Assembly: GCA_045837725.1 (NCBI GenBank)
Contig: JBEWZL010000191.1
Span: 79,532-143,531 of the forward strand
Source: Vermamoeba vermiformis
Lineage: Eukaryota > Tubulinea > Echinamoebida
Reading direction: 5' to 3'
Length of the DNA stretch: 64,000 nucleotides
The position numbers were made by a program, and so were the translations under genes. Numbering within the stretch: the stretch's first letter is position 1; the number at the start of each line of letters is the position of its first letter. Below the pieces are notes generated by a model. That model saw only the letters and a list, made by a program, of their open reading frames with translations. It had not been told where the DNA came from and searched no databases. Positions 12,501-23,314 of this stretch are shown one piece after another.

Positions 12501-13977
12501 GTGCACGTTGTGTTTGTTGGGTCAAGCAGCCAATCTTCTTCGAGCATCAGCAACGAATGAACCAGGCATTTACATCTTGATCTTCTTGTACCCAATCGAA
12601 CTTCTTCCCAGCATCATGTTCATCATTATTCTCAAGAAAGTACCCTTCTTTTATCATGCCTCGCTGTTTGCCAGAAAACCACAACTTGAAGTCAATCGCA
12701 ACTGGAGAAGATCTGTCAAGCCGCAAAGCCACATTACTTCGAAGAAACGTAACACCGCTTATGGCGAGATCAACGCTCGGTTGATTGCTGAAGAGGAGGC
12801 TGAAGAGGTACGTAGCATTTTAGATTGGCAGGGACTTAATGACTCACACGTCCCCAAGGCTGCAAATGCCGTGCCAATGTCCGATACATTTAACGGTGAG
12901 ACAAACATCGCTTTTGCCGAGCTCAAGGTTGCGCAGGAGATCGGAGCAGGCAACTACGGAAAGGTCAATCTCGGAAGTAAGTCATAAAACGACGCTGCCA
13001 GTGCATTTTTAGTACTAAGACTAACACCTTCTGCAGCTTGGAAAGGGTCACAAGTTGCATTGAAACGAAGCAAAGCGTTCGAAAGGAGTGAGTTTGTGAG
13101 AGAAGCGAAACTTGTCATGACTTTGCCTCCTCATCAGAACGTCGTTCAAACATTTGGATTGACCAACGATGGTTTCAACCTAATGGTTGTTATGGAGTAC
13201 TGTAGTGGCGGCTCACTCGACGTCAAGTTGTTTGATTTGCCAGATCCAGTGAGTGACAAAGAGAAACTTGCGATCTTGATTGGCATTGCTCAAGGCATGC
13301 AACACTTGCATCAAAACAAGATTATCCATAGAGATCTTGCTGCACGTAACATTCTCCTCAATAACAACGTGCCAAAGGTTTCGGTAAGTGCATCCGCGAT
13401 CCTGGTGTATTAACTGGTCACTGACAAACATTGAAAGGACTTTGGTTTGTCTCGTAAAGTCGACGATGTGTTGAGAAATAGTACAACAAGGAATAACGTG
13501 GGACCGATTCGTTGGATGGTAAGAAATGAGACCTAAGATTCACATATGCGCACATCACACGACGAACATTTGCTTGTATCACATATCTACGCATATCTTA
13601 ATGAAATTTATAATGTATAGGCACCTGAAGCACTCAGAGACGGCACATACAGTGCAAAGACAGACGTGTGGTCATTCGGAGTGGTCATGTTCGAAGTGAT
13701 CGTGCAGTCAGAACCACACGTGGAAGAAGATCCGTTGTTCATTGGCATCAAAATTCGTGATGGTGCATTCTTTCCACGACTTCCAGCAACATCGACGAAT
13801 GATCAAGTGCTCAGAAACTTGATGGAACAGTGTTGTCGCAAAGACCCCAATGAACGACCTGTATGTTCGACTCTGGTCATTTAATAACTTAACTAACTGT
13901 GTTTTATTTCATAGGACTTCAACAATATCTGTCAAGTGCTTGTGAATCGATGGAACGAACTCTACGGCAAAATGTAA
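6564..13977 (+). CDS. Cys-rich ectodomain / 7TM / tyrosine-kinase-type receptor, copy 1
   Basis: A 28-exon gene of 1,881 residues. Exons: 6564-7008, 7166-7363, 7539-7577, 7629-7755, 7812-7896, 7940-8035, 8107-8185, 8238-8671, 8738-8814, 8876-9076, 9129-9808, 9895-10093, 10140-10290, 10343-10425, 10488-10600, 10660-10826, 10879-11050, 11100-11356, 11407-11516, 11568-11827, 11883-12009, 12062-12431, 12481-12807, 12859-12976, 13037-13383, 13438-13518, 13621-13860, 13915-13977. A signal peptide is followed by about 1,250 Cys-rich residues (DPCCNVRQQELACC, SCNWAPCDSN). Seven hydrophobic segments follow, coded by 11630-12660. The cytosolic kinase has every key motif: GAGNYGKV, ALK, HRDLAARN, DFG and PIRWMAPEAL; the last and HRDLAARN are of tyrosine-kinase type. 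The 7TM part resembles THH1/TOM1/TOM3-type domains (LPALVFLNIYCIIVLRW), a weaker assignment. It probably couples an extracellular ligand to phosphorylation; the ligand is unknown. Confidence 0.85.
12023..12034. promoter_or_regulatory. intronic palindrome TGACACGTGTCA, site 1
   Basis: A perfect 12-base palindrome in the intron after the exon ending at 12009, flanked by TTT. It contains the CACGTG E-box core and TGACA/TGTCA half-sites of the kind bound by TALE homeodomains. Function is unknown. Confidence 0.4.
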
Positions 13978-14219
13978 TTGGCCTTTCAGAAGCGCGTTTG
14001 CTTGGAAGCCGTCATTGTAATTAAGCTTACTATATTATTGTCTTTGTGTTGATAAATTTATCAACTACTGATTTGTTGTGTCTCGTGATTCGTTTTTTGA
14101 CGTTTTTTGACACGACGGTTGACATTTCGGGTTCCTGTCCGGTCTCCAATTTTGCGTCGGTCATAAAAATACGGCTAGTCCCTTATGACAACAAGCGGTT
14201 GTATATTTTTAATGCCGCC

Positions 14220-17200
14220 ATGTCCACTTTGATTCGTTTTGTATTTACTTTGTGTATTATTTGTTTTGTTTCGTTAGTTAGAGCAGATGGGCCTGCTGTA
14301 GTATCTTCGTCCTATACAGAAAAGAATTTAGATTTTTTGGACGTTGGTTCTGAAGTCGTTATTTTGAATTTCGATTTCGACCAAGACATCTATTTTCAAC
14401 AAGAATGCCCACAACAACCAGGGGACTCTCCAATAGAGCCCACAATAATACTACCATGTTGCAATTCAACTCTTGCAGTAAATTGTGCGACTGCGGACGC
14501 ACAAGACGGATATTGCTTGGACACCACGGAAGATCGCGAAGAAGAATTTCGTTTCCCGCACAGTTTTAATTCTAGATATGAATTTCAAGTGGGTAACCCT
14601 GCGACATGCCACTCAGTAATGTTTGGCACGAAAATGGATTACGGTAAGATAGATCTGATAAAAGGCGCCAAAAGCGCAACACGAAAAAATCCGATAATTG
14701 AGCTAATAATACCATTTTCACAAATTTACTCGTATGCAAAATATTTAGCGCTGATTATATAGGGATTTTAAACATCAAAATGTTTACTCGCGTTAATGCT
14801 TACGTCAATGGCAAGCCAGACTTTTACACAGCTTTTGTTGGTGCCAATAGCATATTCGTATGTTGCTCTACAATTAGATCTCGTAACCCTTCATGGAACG
14901 GCAAACTTTATGTTCGCGTCGAGCCATCTACGGATGCCAAGTGGACTTCGCAACTGCTCAGTACGTAGACTTATTATTAGGCTTACATTTTTTCATAATT
15001 TGCTTCCGTTCGTTTCATGAAAGCTGATCTTGTGCTCTTAGATTCCCCGATCGTCAGCGCGACTGATTATTTTCATACGAGTAAGCTTAGAATATCAATA
15101 CCAAAGGACAAAGCGACTTATTATCTTTAGATCGACTTGAGATTCGTTGCGCAAACGGCTACAATTACACGCGTTGCATTCCGCAGTTGACGGGCGGATG
15201 TTGGCCACTCGCGCCAGCCAAGGACGATCCTCCTTACTATTTCATAAATATGGCATCGTAAGTACCAAGCTCATTGCATTTAAATGATTAACGATTTGAT
15301 AGTGGCAAACAACCTGAAGGAGAAATTATCGGCCGAAGATTTTCTTTGTCGTTGGCTTTTAAGACCAGCAGTTTTGTTTCTGGAACGGTGCGCACGTGCA
15401 TTTTATATTCATATTCATTAGCTTATTCTGATGTACCATCTTAGTCTTCTACGACGCTTTATATTCTTGATCGAGCAGTGTTGGATCCGTCAAATCAATG
15501 CTTCGTGCACTTTCCTTATTTGGTCAATAGTAACGGAGAGGTATGTATTCTTATAGTAGCCACCGGCACTATTATTTACGTCCTATTTGTAGCCTGCAAA
15601 ACCTACGGCATTCCCTGCAGAAAAGATCGAAACATGCTCGCAAGCAGCATTTTCGACTCGACTTGACGGTAAGATTTAAGCTTTCAATCACTTTTATTGA
15701 CGTTTCTAAAGGTTTTTTGACCCAAATTAACGATTTGTCTGGAAAATTCAACGGTTCAACAACCGAAATGGTCGTGCAAGATTTTGTCGCTGTAAGTTGA
15801 CGAGACGTATTCTCATTTATTATCACCTTAATAATGACAACGCAACTATTTCCAGCTTTTGGCCAACACCTGGAGTAAAGAATGGACGTCGTGCATTTCA
15901 TTTATTAGCAAGGGTTTGTTGGAGACTAATGTGGAGTCAGCAGAGTTCATCGATTCGACGTTTTGTCCTTTCTTCGACCCAACTGACCCACGTTACTTAT
16001 ACGACCCTTGCTGCAATGTTCGGCAACAAGAGTCAGAGTGCTGCCGTGTACGAGATTTGAATGTTGACGATTATCAAAATACCGTTGTAAGTGCGAATGC
16101 TGTTGCCCAACAATGCAAGCGACCCAAGTGCGTGACGGAAACTATCAACGATTACTTGGCTCTGCAGCAATCCACGGCCGATAGAATCACTGGTTGTACT
16201 GGACAAAGCTCAAAGGTAAAAAATTACGTGACGGAAGTTCGGCTAAACAAAATTGACACTTTTTGTTTTAGACCATTAGCAGCGCTGTGTTGACGCAGAC
16301 TTTGGGATGTTCCAACAACTTGTTCGAGACAAAATGCTTGGCCTCGTACGTTTCAAACGAAGAAACTTGCCGATTCTAACGAGAATGCAGGTCTGATTGC
16401 ACTACAGTTTGTACGACAGGTGGATTTTGTGCGGTGCCTTGTACCACGGATGAAGATTGTTTGTCTCGCTCTTGTTCTCTGACAGCAGCAATAGACGGCA
16501 AGAACGTGTCTATTTGCAAGATGATCAATGCGTTGGATATCAACAACGTGCCGTTTGACCGAATCAACGCTCAATTCCTTCAAGTACGCAACTTACAATT
16601 TTCATATGTACTAATACTAATACCTCTTTAGTGCATTGAAAAAACTGTCGATCCTGTGCTATACTTCTATATTAAGCGTCTAGTGGGAGCATCAGGTAAG
16701 ACCTTTTGTTTATCAGGCCAAGAAAAAGTTATAACAATTGTTTAGCCTCCGATGATGTCAACAAAGTTGCGGACTTGGTACTTCAACTAGCAGGCAATGA
16801 AGAGTGTTTTGGATTCGGAAATTTCCTGTTCCAACCGTTGTCTATTCCGACCAACATCTCAACGCAAGAAACGTGTGACTCGTCTCAGAGTTGCAATTGG
16901 GCACCTTGTGACAGCAATGCAAGTTCGAATTGCAACAACAGGACCTGCACGGAGGCAGTTGGCTCCGAGTACTTCTGCGGCTATTGCTTGTACGACCAAT
17001 GCATTGAAATCTCGAGCTTCCCCGTATGCAAGTACACGGCCCTGCCCTCAGAACAAAACTGCACTTACTTCGGTGGTTTGTACAATGGGCTTAATCCTAC
17101 GTACCCGAAATGTGTCAGACCGTCCAGTCTCGAGTGTTACCCGCCCCAATTCTGCGAACAAAGCAACGCGCCTTGCTCGGCCGTGTGTTACGTGCCAGCT

Positions 17201-20200
17201 TACACTAACGCAGCGACATGTGATGGCACGGCAGTTGGCACTCAGGTGGCCAGCTTCAAGGCCTGGACGAGGGATGGTAATTCATACGGTCTTTGCACAG
17301 TGCCAGTCACGACATTAGACGCGTGTTTGAACCTTTCACCTGACACGAGATTTTGGTACGTTTTCTAAAATTTCACGCTAGGTTCGCTGTCACTAACTCT
17401 ATAACAGGCCTGGCACGGACTTTTCCGAGGACAGTTCTTCTCAAACAATCTTCAACAGTGAAAACACGTGCACGCTTGCTGGAATGTGTAACTTGGACAT
17501 TTCGAACCTCAATAACTTGGAGTTTAGTACTCTCAACACGTACGTCAAGGCTTGCAGGCACGTGTTCTGCGAGCTGTAACAGGCCTCCGCTGCCATGTAC
17601 GGATTGCACTACTGCCGAGGCCTGTGACGCGAATGGTACGTAATCAACGGCAACTTTTTGCAGGTCTAATTCTTCAATAGGTTATTGCAATCAAAACGTT
17701 GGCTGTTACGCACCTTTTTCGGATCAATGGGCTGATTCTCCGTGTCCTGAAGGCACCGTATGGACGGCGATTGGTTGTATCATTGACCCGTCAATTATTT
17801 CTGACCCCGCTAATTGCACTAGCCCTAAGTAAGCTATATTAGTGTTATACCGAAACTAATAGCATTAGTGTCTGGCACGGGGCGGCAACAACACGTGAGG
17901 AGTGTGAAAGAGTCAAAATATGCGCTGAACCTGCCATTATCAATGCTGTTTGTAAGTCTTAAAAAACGTTGACCAAGCGTGTTCTGAAAGCTAATTTTCT
18001 TATTTAGCCTTCACAACTAAGGACCTGACAGCACGTCCAAATTCGATCTCTTTCAAGAACGAGAGCGAGTGTACCAAGTGCGGAGGTACGATTGAGCCGT
18101 ACTGGACTTGGACAGCTGGTGAATGGCGACCAGGCCAGTTCGTGCCATTCGAATGGCGCAAGCGAGAAATGAAGGCGGTGAACAAATGGACAAAGCTGAT
18201 TGATCAGTCAGAGGCACAACTATTCGTTAACAAAGTCGTCTCGCAACGCTATGCTGACGTCTTGTCATCTGAAATGCTGTGCAGGTAAAAAAGACTATGG
18301 TCCTATCATTATACTTAATGCTAACCCTTGCCGAGTAGATACGGTCAGTTGCAATCTGCGGCCTCGGAGATTGTGTGCGATTGTGCTAGCGATGGCACAA
18401 ACTGCAACACATCAGTCGCAACCATTCGAGACCCCCCTGTTGCCCTAGTCCAGTTCTGCACGTATGCGAAGTTCAACCAAACATTCTCTCGTGGTTATTT
18501 GTACGCCGAGGTCAGTAGTCTGTTTGACACCTCGTGACACTTTCTTTGACACGTGTCATTTAGAATCCGTCAACGGATCTGGGCTGTGCGCCAGTACGAG
18601 TGGGAGTTGTGCCAATCAGTCAGTTCAACTCACGACAAACCATCACTCTGTCAAGTGTCTCTTTGTCATCATCGAGAGATGCACAAGATGGACAAGAACG
18701 ATTCTACAAGAACTCAAACAATATTGTTGTTGGAGAGGTACTTGGTGATGGTTTGAGTATTGACTTCCTTGGCCGTGAGATTCAAGGCATTCAAGCATGT
18801 ATATTCTTCCCTGACGTAAGTATTCGATACCATTATTCGACACGCGTTCTCACTTCATTAGCCAACGACATCACGTCTGCCGGGCATCACTAAGTTCAGC
18901 ATTTTCTCGATCGACAGAACGGCTACAGGTCTCGCCATTTCAGTTAACGAGACATATGATGCTTCTGAAGGGTAAGTATATCATAGACTAATAGCAGTCC
19001 TAAGACTAGTCCTTCAGGTATCATTGCATTGACTTGGTCAACATGAACGTGGGCAAGACATTTTTCACGATTGCACTGGTCGACAGCTGGCAAGACACGC
19101 TATTCAGTTCAACACTGACTGAAGGCGAGTTAGCACTTGTAGCTATTGGCATTGTGCTGTACTTGACTGCTCTCTTTGCTTCGGTCTACCACTTCGCCGT
19201 GTCAATCGTGACACGTGACCCAACGAAGCCTCTTCTCACTCAGTCACGCATTGCGTTGGGTCTTTTGATCATATTCTTGCTCAGTAAGTACAAACCTCTA
19301 TCCTAATCGTCACGTGCCAAACTGACCTGTATCATCAGTTCGAGTGCTCTACTTGTTACTCTTCGTGACGGGTACCTTCAAGAACTCTCAGTCAGCAGAC
19401 GTCATTTTCTCAGAGCTCCCGGCACTGGTGTTCTTGAACATCTATTGCATTATCGTACTGAGATGGTGAGTCGTCATTTGACACGTGTCAACTAGTACCC
19501 TCACATGACATTTTCTGACTTTTTTGCAGGGCTGCACTTTACCACTTTGGCTTGAAAGACGGTGCAAAGAAGTCTTTTAGAAGGCTTAAACCTATTCTAT
19601 ATGCCTTTGACGCCCTGTTAGGTGCAGCATTCATCACGTTGCTGATTGTGTACTTCTCACTGAGCGATCAGATCACCATCACATGCGAGTCAAATGACAT
19701 CGATGTCAACTCTGCCACTCCAAAACAAATCGTTGCAATCGTGTACAAAGCATTCTTTGCAGTTGTTTGCATCATCTTGTCGATTGCCTTCTTGGTTTAT
19801 GGCTCTCGTATCATTCGATCATCAACATCGTTCACAGCAAGGTCACTCGATCGCGCTGAACAACGTGCAATCAAGAAACGAAAGAGGGACGTGTTGAACG
19901 TGAGTACTTATAATGGCCGATAAGAACAGCAAAACTAATTGTTTAACGCGTAGAAAATCGTGATTACAGTGGTGTGCACGTTGTGTTTGTTGGGTCAAGC
20001 AGCCAATCTTCTTCGAGCATCAGCAACGAATGAACCAGGCATTTACATCTTGATCTTCTTGTACCCGATCGAACTGCTCCCCAGCATCATGTTCATCATC
20101 ATTCTCAAGAAAGTTCCGTTCTTTTATCGTGCCCCAGCTCTTTGACAGCAAGAAGCTCCTCAATATCAATCGCAGTTCTTGGCGCAAGTCGACCAATCAG

Positions 20201-21429
20201 AAGAAGCGCAACACCGTCTATAGCAACATGAACGCTAAACTCATGGCTGAGGAGGTACGATTAGCTCTTGGACGGACCTTGTAATTAATGTTGATTGTTG
20301 TATAGGACGATGACAACGCCGTGCCAATGTCTGACACGTTCCAAGATGAGTCAAACATTGCGTTCTCTGAGATCCAAGTGGCGCAAGAGATCGGAACAGG
20401 CAACTACGGAAAGGTCAATCTCGGAAGTAAGTCACAAGACGCACTGACTGCTGCCAATACATTTTTAGTACTGATACTAACACCTTCTGCAGCTTGGAAA
20501 GGGTCACAAGTCGCACTGAAACGAAGCAAAGCGTTCGAAAGGACTGAGTTTGTGAGAGAAGCGAAACTTGTCATGACATTGCCTCCTCATCAGAACGTCG
20601 TTCAAACATTTGGATTGACCAATGACGGCTTTAACTTGATGCTTGTGATGGAGTACTGTAATGGCGGGTCATTGGATGTGAAGTTGTTTGACTTGCCAGA
20701 TCCAGTGAGTGACAAAGAGAAACTTGCGATCTTGATTGGCATCGCTCAAGGCATGCAACACTTGCATCAAAACAAGATTATTCATCGAGATCTCGCTGCA
20801 CGTAACATTCTCATAAATAACAACGTGCCTAAAGTAGCAGTAAGTTTCCATGAAAATTTTTCCGTTTTTCCGCATGTTTGACACGTGTCATTTAGGATTT
20901 CGGCTTGTCTCGTAAGGTCGAAGATATTTTACGCAGCAATACCACACGAAACAATGTCGGCCCGTTACGATGGATGGTAAGACCCCTACTTTACGCAGCT
21001 TTTGTAGTGTTCGCTAATATTTTATTTCCTTTTTAGGCACCCGAAGCACTCAGAGACGGCACCTACAGTGCAAAGACAGACGTGTGGTCATTCGGAGTGG
21101 TCATGTTCGAAGTGATCGTGCAGTCAGAACCACACGTGGAAGAAGATCCGTTGTTCATTGGCATCAAAATTCGTGATGGTGCATTCTTTCCACGACTTCC
21201 AGCAACATCGACGAATGATCAAGTGCTCAGAAACTTGATGGAACAGTGTTGTCGCAAAGACCCCAATGAACGACCTGTATGTTCGAGTCTGATCAGTCAT
21301 TTTATCACCTAACTAATTATTAGAGTCGTCCATTTAATTACTGAGACTAACTGTTTTCTCTCGTAGGACTTCAACAACATCTGTCACGTGCTCGTGAATC
21401 GGTGGAACGAACTCTACGGCAAAATGTAA
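14220..21429 (+). CDS. Cys-rich ectodomain / 7TM / kinase receptor, copy 2, frameshifted
   Basis: Tandem paralogue of the preceding gene, in 30 exons: 14220-14643, 14763-14960, 15042-15080, 15131-15257, 15303-15387, 15445-15540, 15593-15668, 15712-15791, 15856-16215, 16272-16345, 16391-16583, 16632-16695, 16746-17355, 17408-17539, 17583-17635, 17681-17828, 17869-17951, 18008-18284, 18339-18510, 18564-18815, 18862-18971, 19018-19283, 19339-19465, 19530-19899, 19954-20254, 20306-20426, 20493-20839, 20896-20976, 21037-21276, 21367-21429. The ATG at 14220 follows GCCGCC and opens a signal peptide. All motifs of copy 1 are conserved, with PLRWM for PIRWM. The exon 19954-20254 is one base out of phase: a TGA at 20143-20145 falls just after helix 7, while the kinase stays intact in the shifted frame. 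Either the product is a kinase-less 7TM receptor, the gene is newly broken, or the base is an assembly error. Confidence 0.8.
18547..18558. promoter_or_regulatory. intronic palindrome TGACACGTGTCA, site 2
   Basis: The same 12-base palindrome, ending five bases before the 3' splice site at 18563. A near-match (TTTGACACCTCGTGACA) lies in the same 53-base intron. Confidence 0.4.
19479..19490. promoter_or_regulatory. intronic palindrome TGACACGTGTCA, site 3
   Basis: The copy-2 counterpart of site 1, in the equivalent intron 19466-19529 and again preceded by TT. Its retention in both paralogues suggests conservation or recent gene conversion. Confidence 0.4.
20879..20890. promoter_or_regulatory. 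intronic palindrome TGACACGTGTCA, site 4
   Basis: It sits directly before the acceptor at 20895. The 19 bases TTTGACACGTGTCATTTAG are identical to those around site 2, although the two introns are not homologous. The matching copy-1 intron (13384-13437) lacks it. Confidence 0.4.
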
Positions 21430-21509
21430 TTGTACATACAAAAAACAGTCGTTGATCGGTAAGATCGATTAAAAAAGACATTTACAAAGGAGGTTAATAT
21501 AATATCATA

Positions 21510-22326
21510 TTATTGCTGTTTGTGCTTCGCGTAATTTTCTTTCAATTTGTTAATGTACAATTCGTCATCGCCTTTAGTCCACAAGCAGAACACGATCCGC
21601 TCTATTTTTTGCGCGTAAGAAGAGCTATTTAACCATTCCATAACAGTTTCAACTGCTACTTGTGCCGCAAGAGGTTTAGGATGGCCATAGAACCCCGTAC
21701 TTATGCTGCAGATCGCGACGGATCGGATGTCGTATTCTTCGCATCGCTTAAGTATAGTAGTATAGCAAGACTTTAATAGGTGTAGTTGAGGCTCTTGTTT
21801 TTCATTTAAATAAGGCCCAACTGTATGCAGAACGAATTTGGCGGGAAGTTTGTAACCTTTCGTGATCTTAGTGTCGCCGGTCATACATAGGCCTAATAAG
21901 GCACATTCTCGTTGTAATAATGGTCCTGCTGCCTTGTGAATAGCTTCATCTATGCCTCCTCCACCGAGTAAGCCTTCGTTAGCTGCGTTGACGATCGCAT
22001 CTACCTCCAATCGAGTAATATCGCCTTTCCAAACGGAAATCTAATATGCATAATATTGATAAATGCCATTTTGGTATATTAATGTTATCGTTAATAGGTA
22101 ACCACATCCAAATTTCGATAATTTTTTTAAAAATCTTATTTTTGCTTACTTTATCAGTACCGATATCAGGTACTGTTGCCATTGATTCAAGGGTCTTATA
22201 ATTATTTTTGCACGCATAATTTTTACGTCTAAGCTCGAGATCTGTCACTAAACTCGTCGTCCAATCCGCTGGATCGATTGGTAGACTCAATATGCGCTTT
22301 CTTTCTTGTTCATACCACTCACCCAT
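21510..22326 (-). CDS. macro-domain protein (MACROD-type ADP-ribosyl hydrolase)
   Basis: Two exons, 22326-22150 and 22040-21510, code for 235 residues. The macro-domain core is clear: GDITRLEVDAIVNAANEGLL, then the ADP-ribose loop LLGGGGIDEAIHKAAGP, then TGDTKITKGYKLPAKFVLHTV and SISTGFYGHP. This matches MacroD-type enzymes, which remove mono-ADP-ribose from acidic residues and hydrolyse O-acetyl-ADP-ribose. The splice joins ...GTDK to ISVWKGDIT, exactly where the family aligns. An upstream in-frame ATG at 22407 would add 27 basic, hydroxylated residues that could be a mitochondrial presequence, as in human MACROD1; the choice of start is open. Confidence 0.9.
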
Positions 22327-22407
22327 TATTAAGCTGTTATTTAAATACTTGAACTTGAGTGCAAGTCTTTTTGTGGTTGTTACCGCGCTTGTTTTTTTCA
22401 GACCCAA

Positions 22408-23314
22408 AATTTTTTTTCAACGCAAAAGAAGCCAACAGTCACTATCTTGCGCTAAATAATAGTACTATTGTTTTAGTACATTCAGTGTACCCACAGGGAT
22501 GTGCTTGAGCAACTATTGGATAAAACACAAACGAATTCAGATCCGAATCTCAGCTCCAATATAATTTGCAACTGAGAAAAAATTCGCATTAACCACTAGC
22601 AAAAAAAATTACCAGAATTTGAGACGTAAGGAATTTGAAACTCGCTTCGGTATTTTTTTGCCTCCGTGGAGTAAATCCACAATGTGTATTATTAGCTGCA
22701 CCTTTTGCATTAATATGGCGCCGCGCCATATTTTATTATCAAAATTATACATTGGCGCACAGAAATTTTCAGAAAATTTACAAAGGAATACAATTTTGTT
22801 AATAAAAATAGACTGGCTACGCATCCTTGAATAACTCCTTATTACTTTACCACAGATTATGATAATAAATTGTACTAACGTATTTATATTGCTGAAGGTC
22901 AAGCCAATTATTGTAATGTACAACGAGCTAATCCACCGAATGGCCGAGCCTGAGTACGCTCTGCCGCATTTATATTGGTGGCATTGTCTCATCTTCATAA
23001 TCCTAAATAAGGGTAAGCAGCTCCTTCCTTCCGCGTTCATGAACAAGTGGATGGAAGCTACATCCAGCACCTAAAAACTTACTCGCTTTGTAACAGTTAT
23101 AGAGTAACACCAAATTTGCCTAATTCAATTCATCGGCTTAACGGAGTCGTGATCCTGGAGATTCAATCGAGATTCATCAGTCTTTCCTTATTTAGTTTGG
23201 ATGCAGATCCTCAGCACTTATTGTTTGGCCGGGAGAAATTGGATTAAATTGCAAAATCATTACACTCCACAAACGAACAAGTAGTAGAGTAGTACTACTA
23301 CTACTAGACCACAC
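22408..23314. other. intergenic region, no gene supported
   Basis: About 900 AT-rich bases between divergent genes. A 153-codon minus-strand open frame at 22609-23070 has no domain, signal peptide or splice support and looks like chance. Promoters of both neighbours are expected here. Confidence 0.45.

Noticed and set aside
20113-20137. A 25-base intron (GTTCCG...CCCCAG) that would restore the frame of receptor copy 2.
   Set aside because: The same stretch is coding in copy 1 (VPFFY), the donor is poor, and 25 bases is far below every other intron here. A one-base change is simpler.
22609-23070. A 153-codon minus-strand open frame.
   Set aside because: No domain, no signal peptide, no splice context, and a composition like the surrounding AT-rich spacer.
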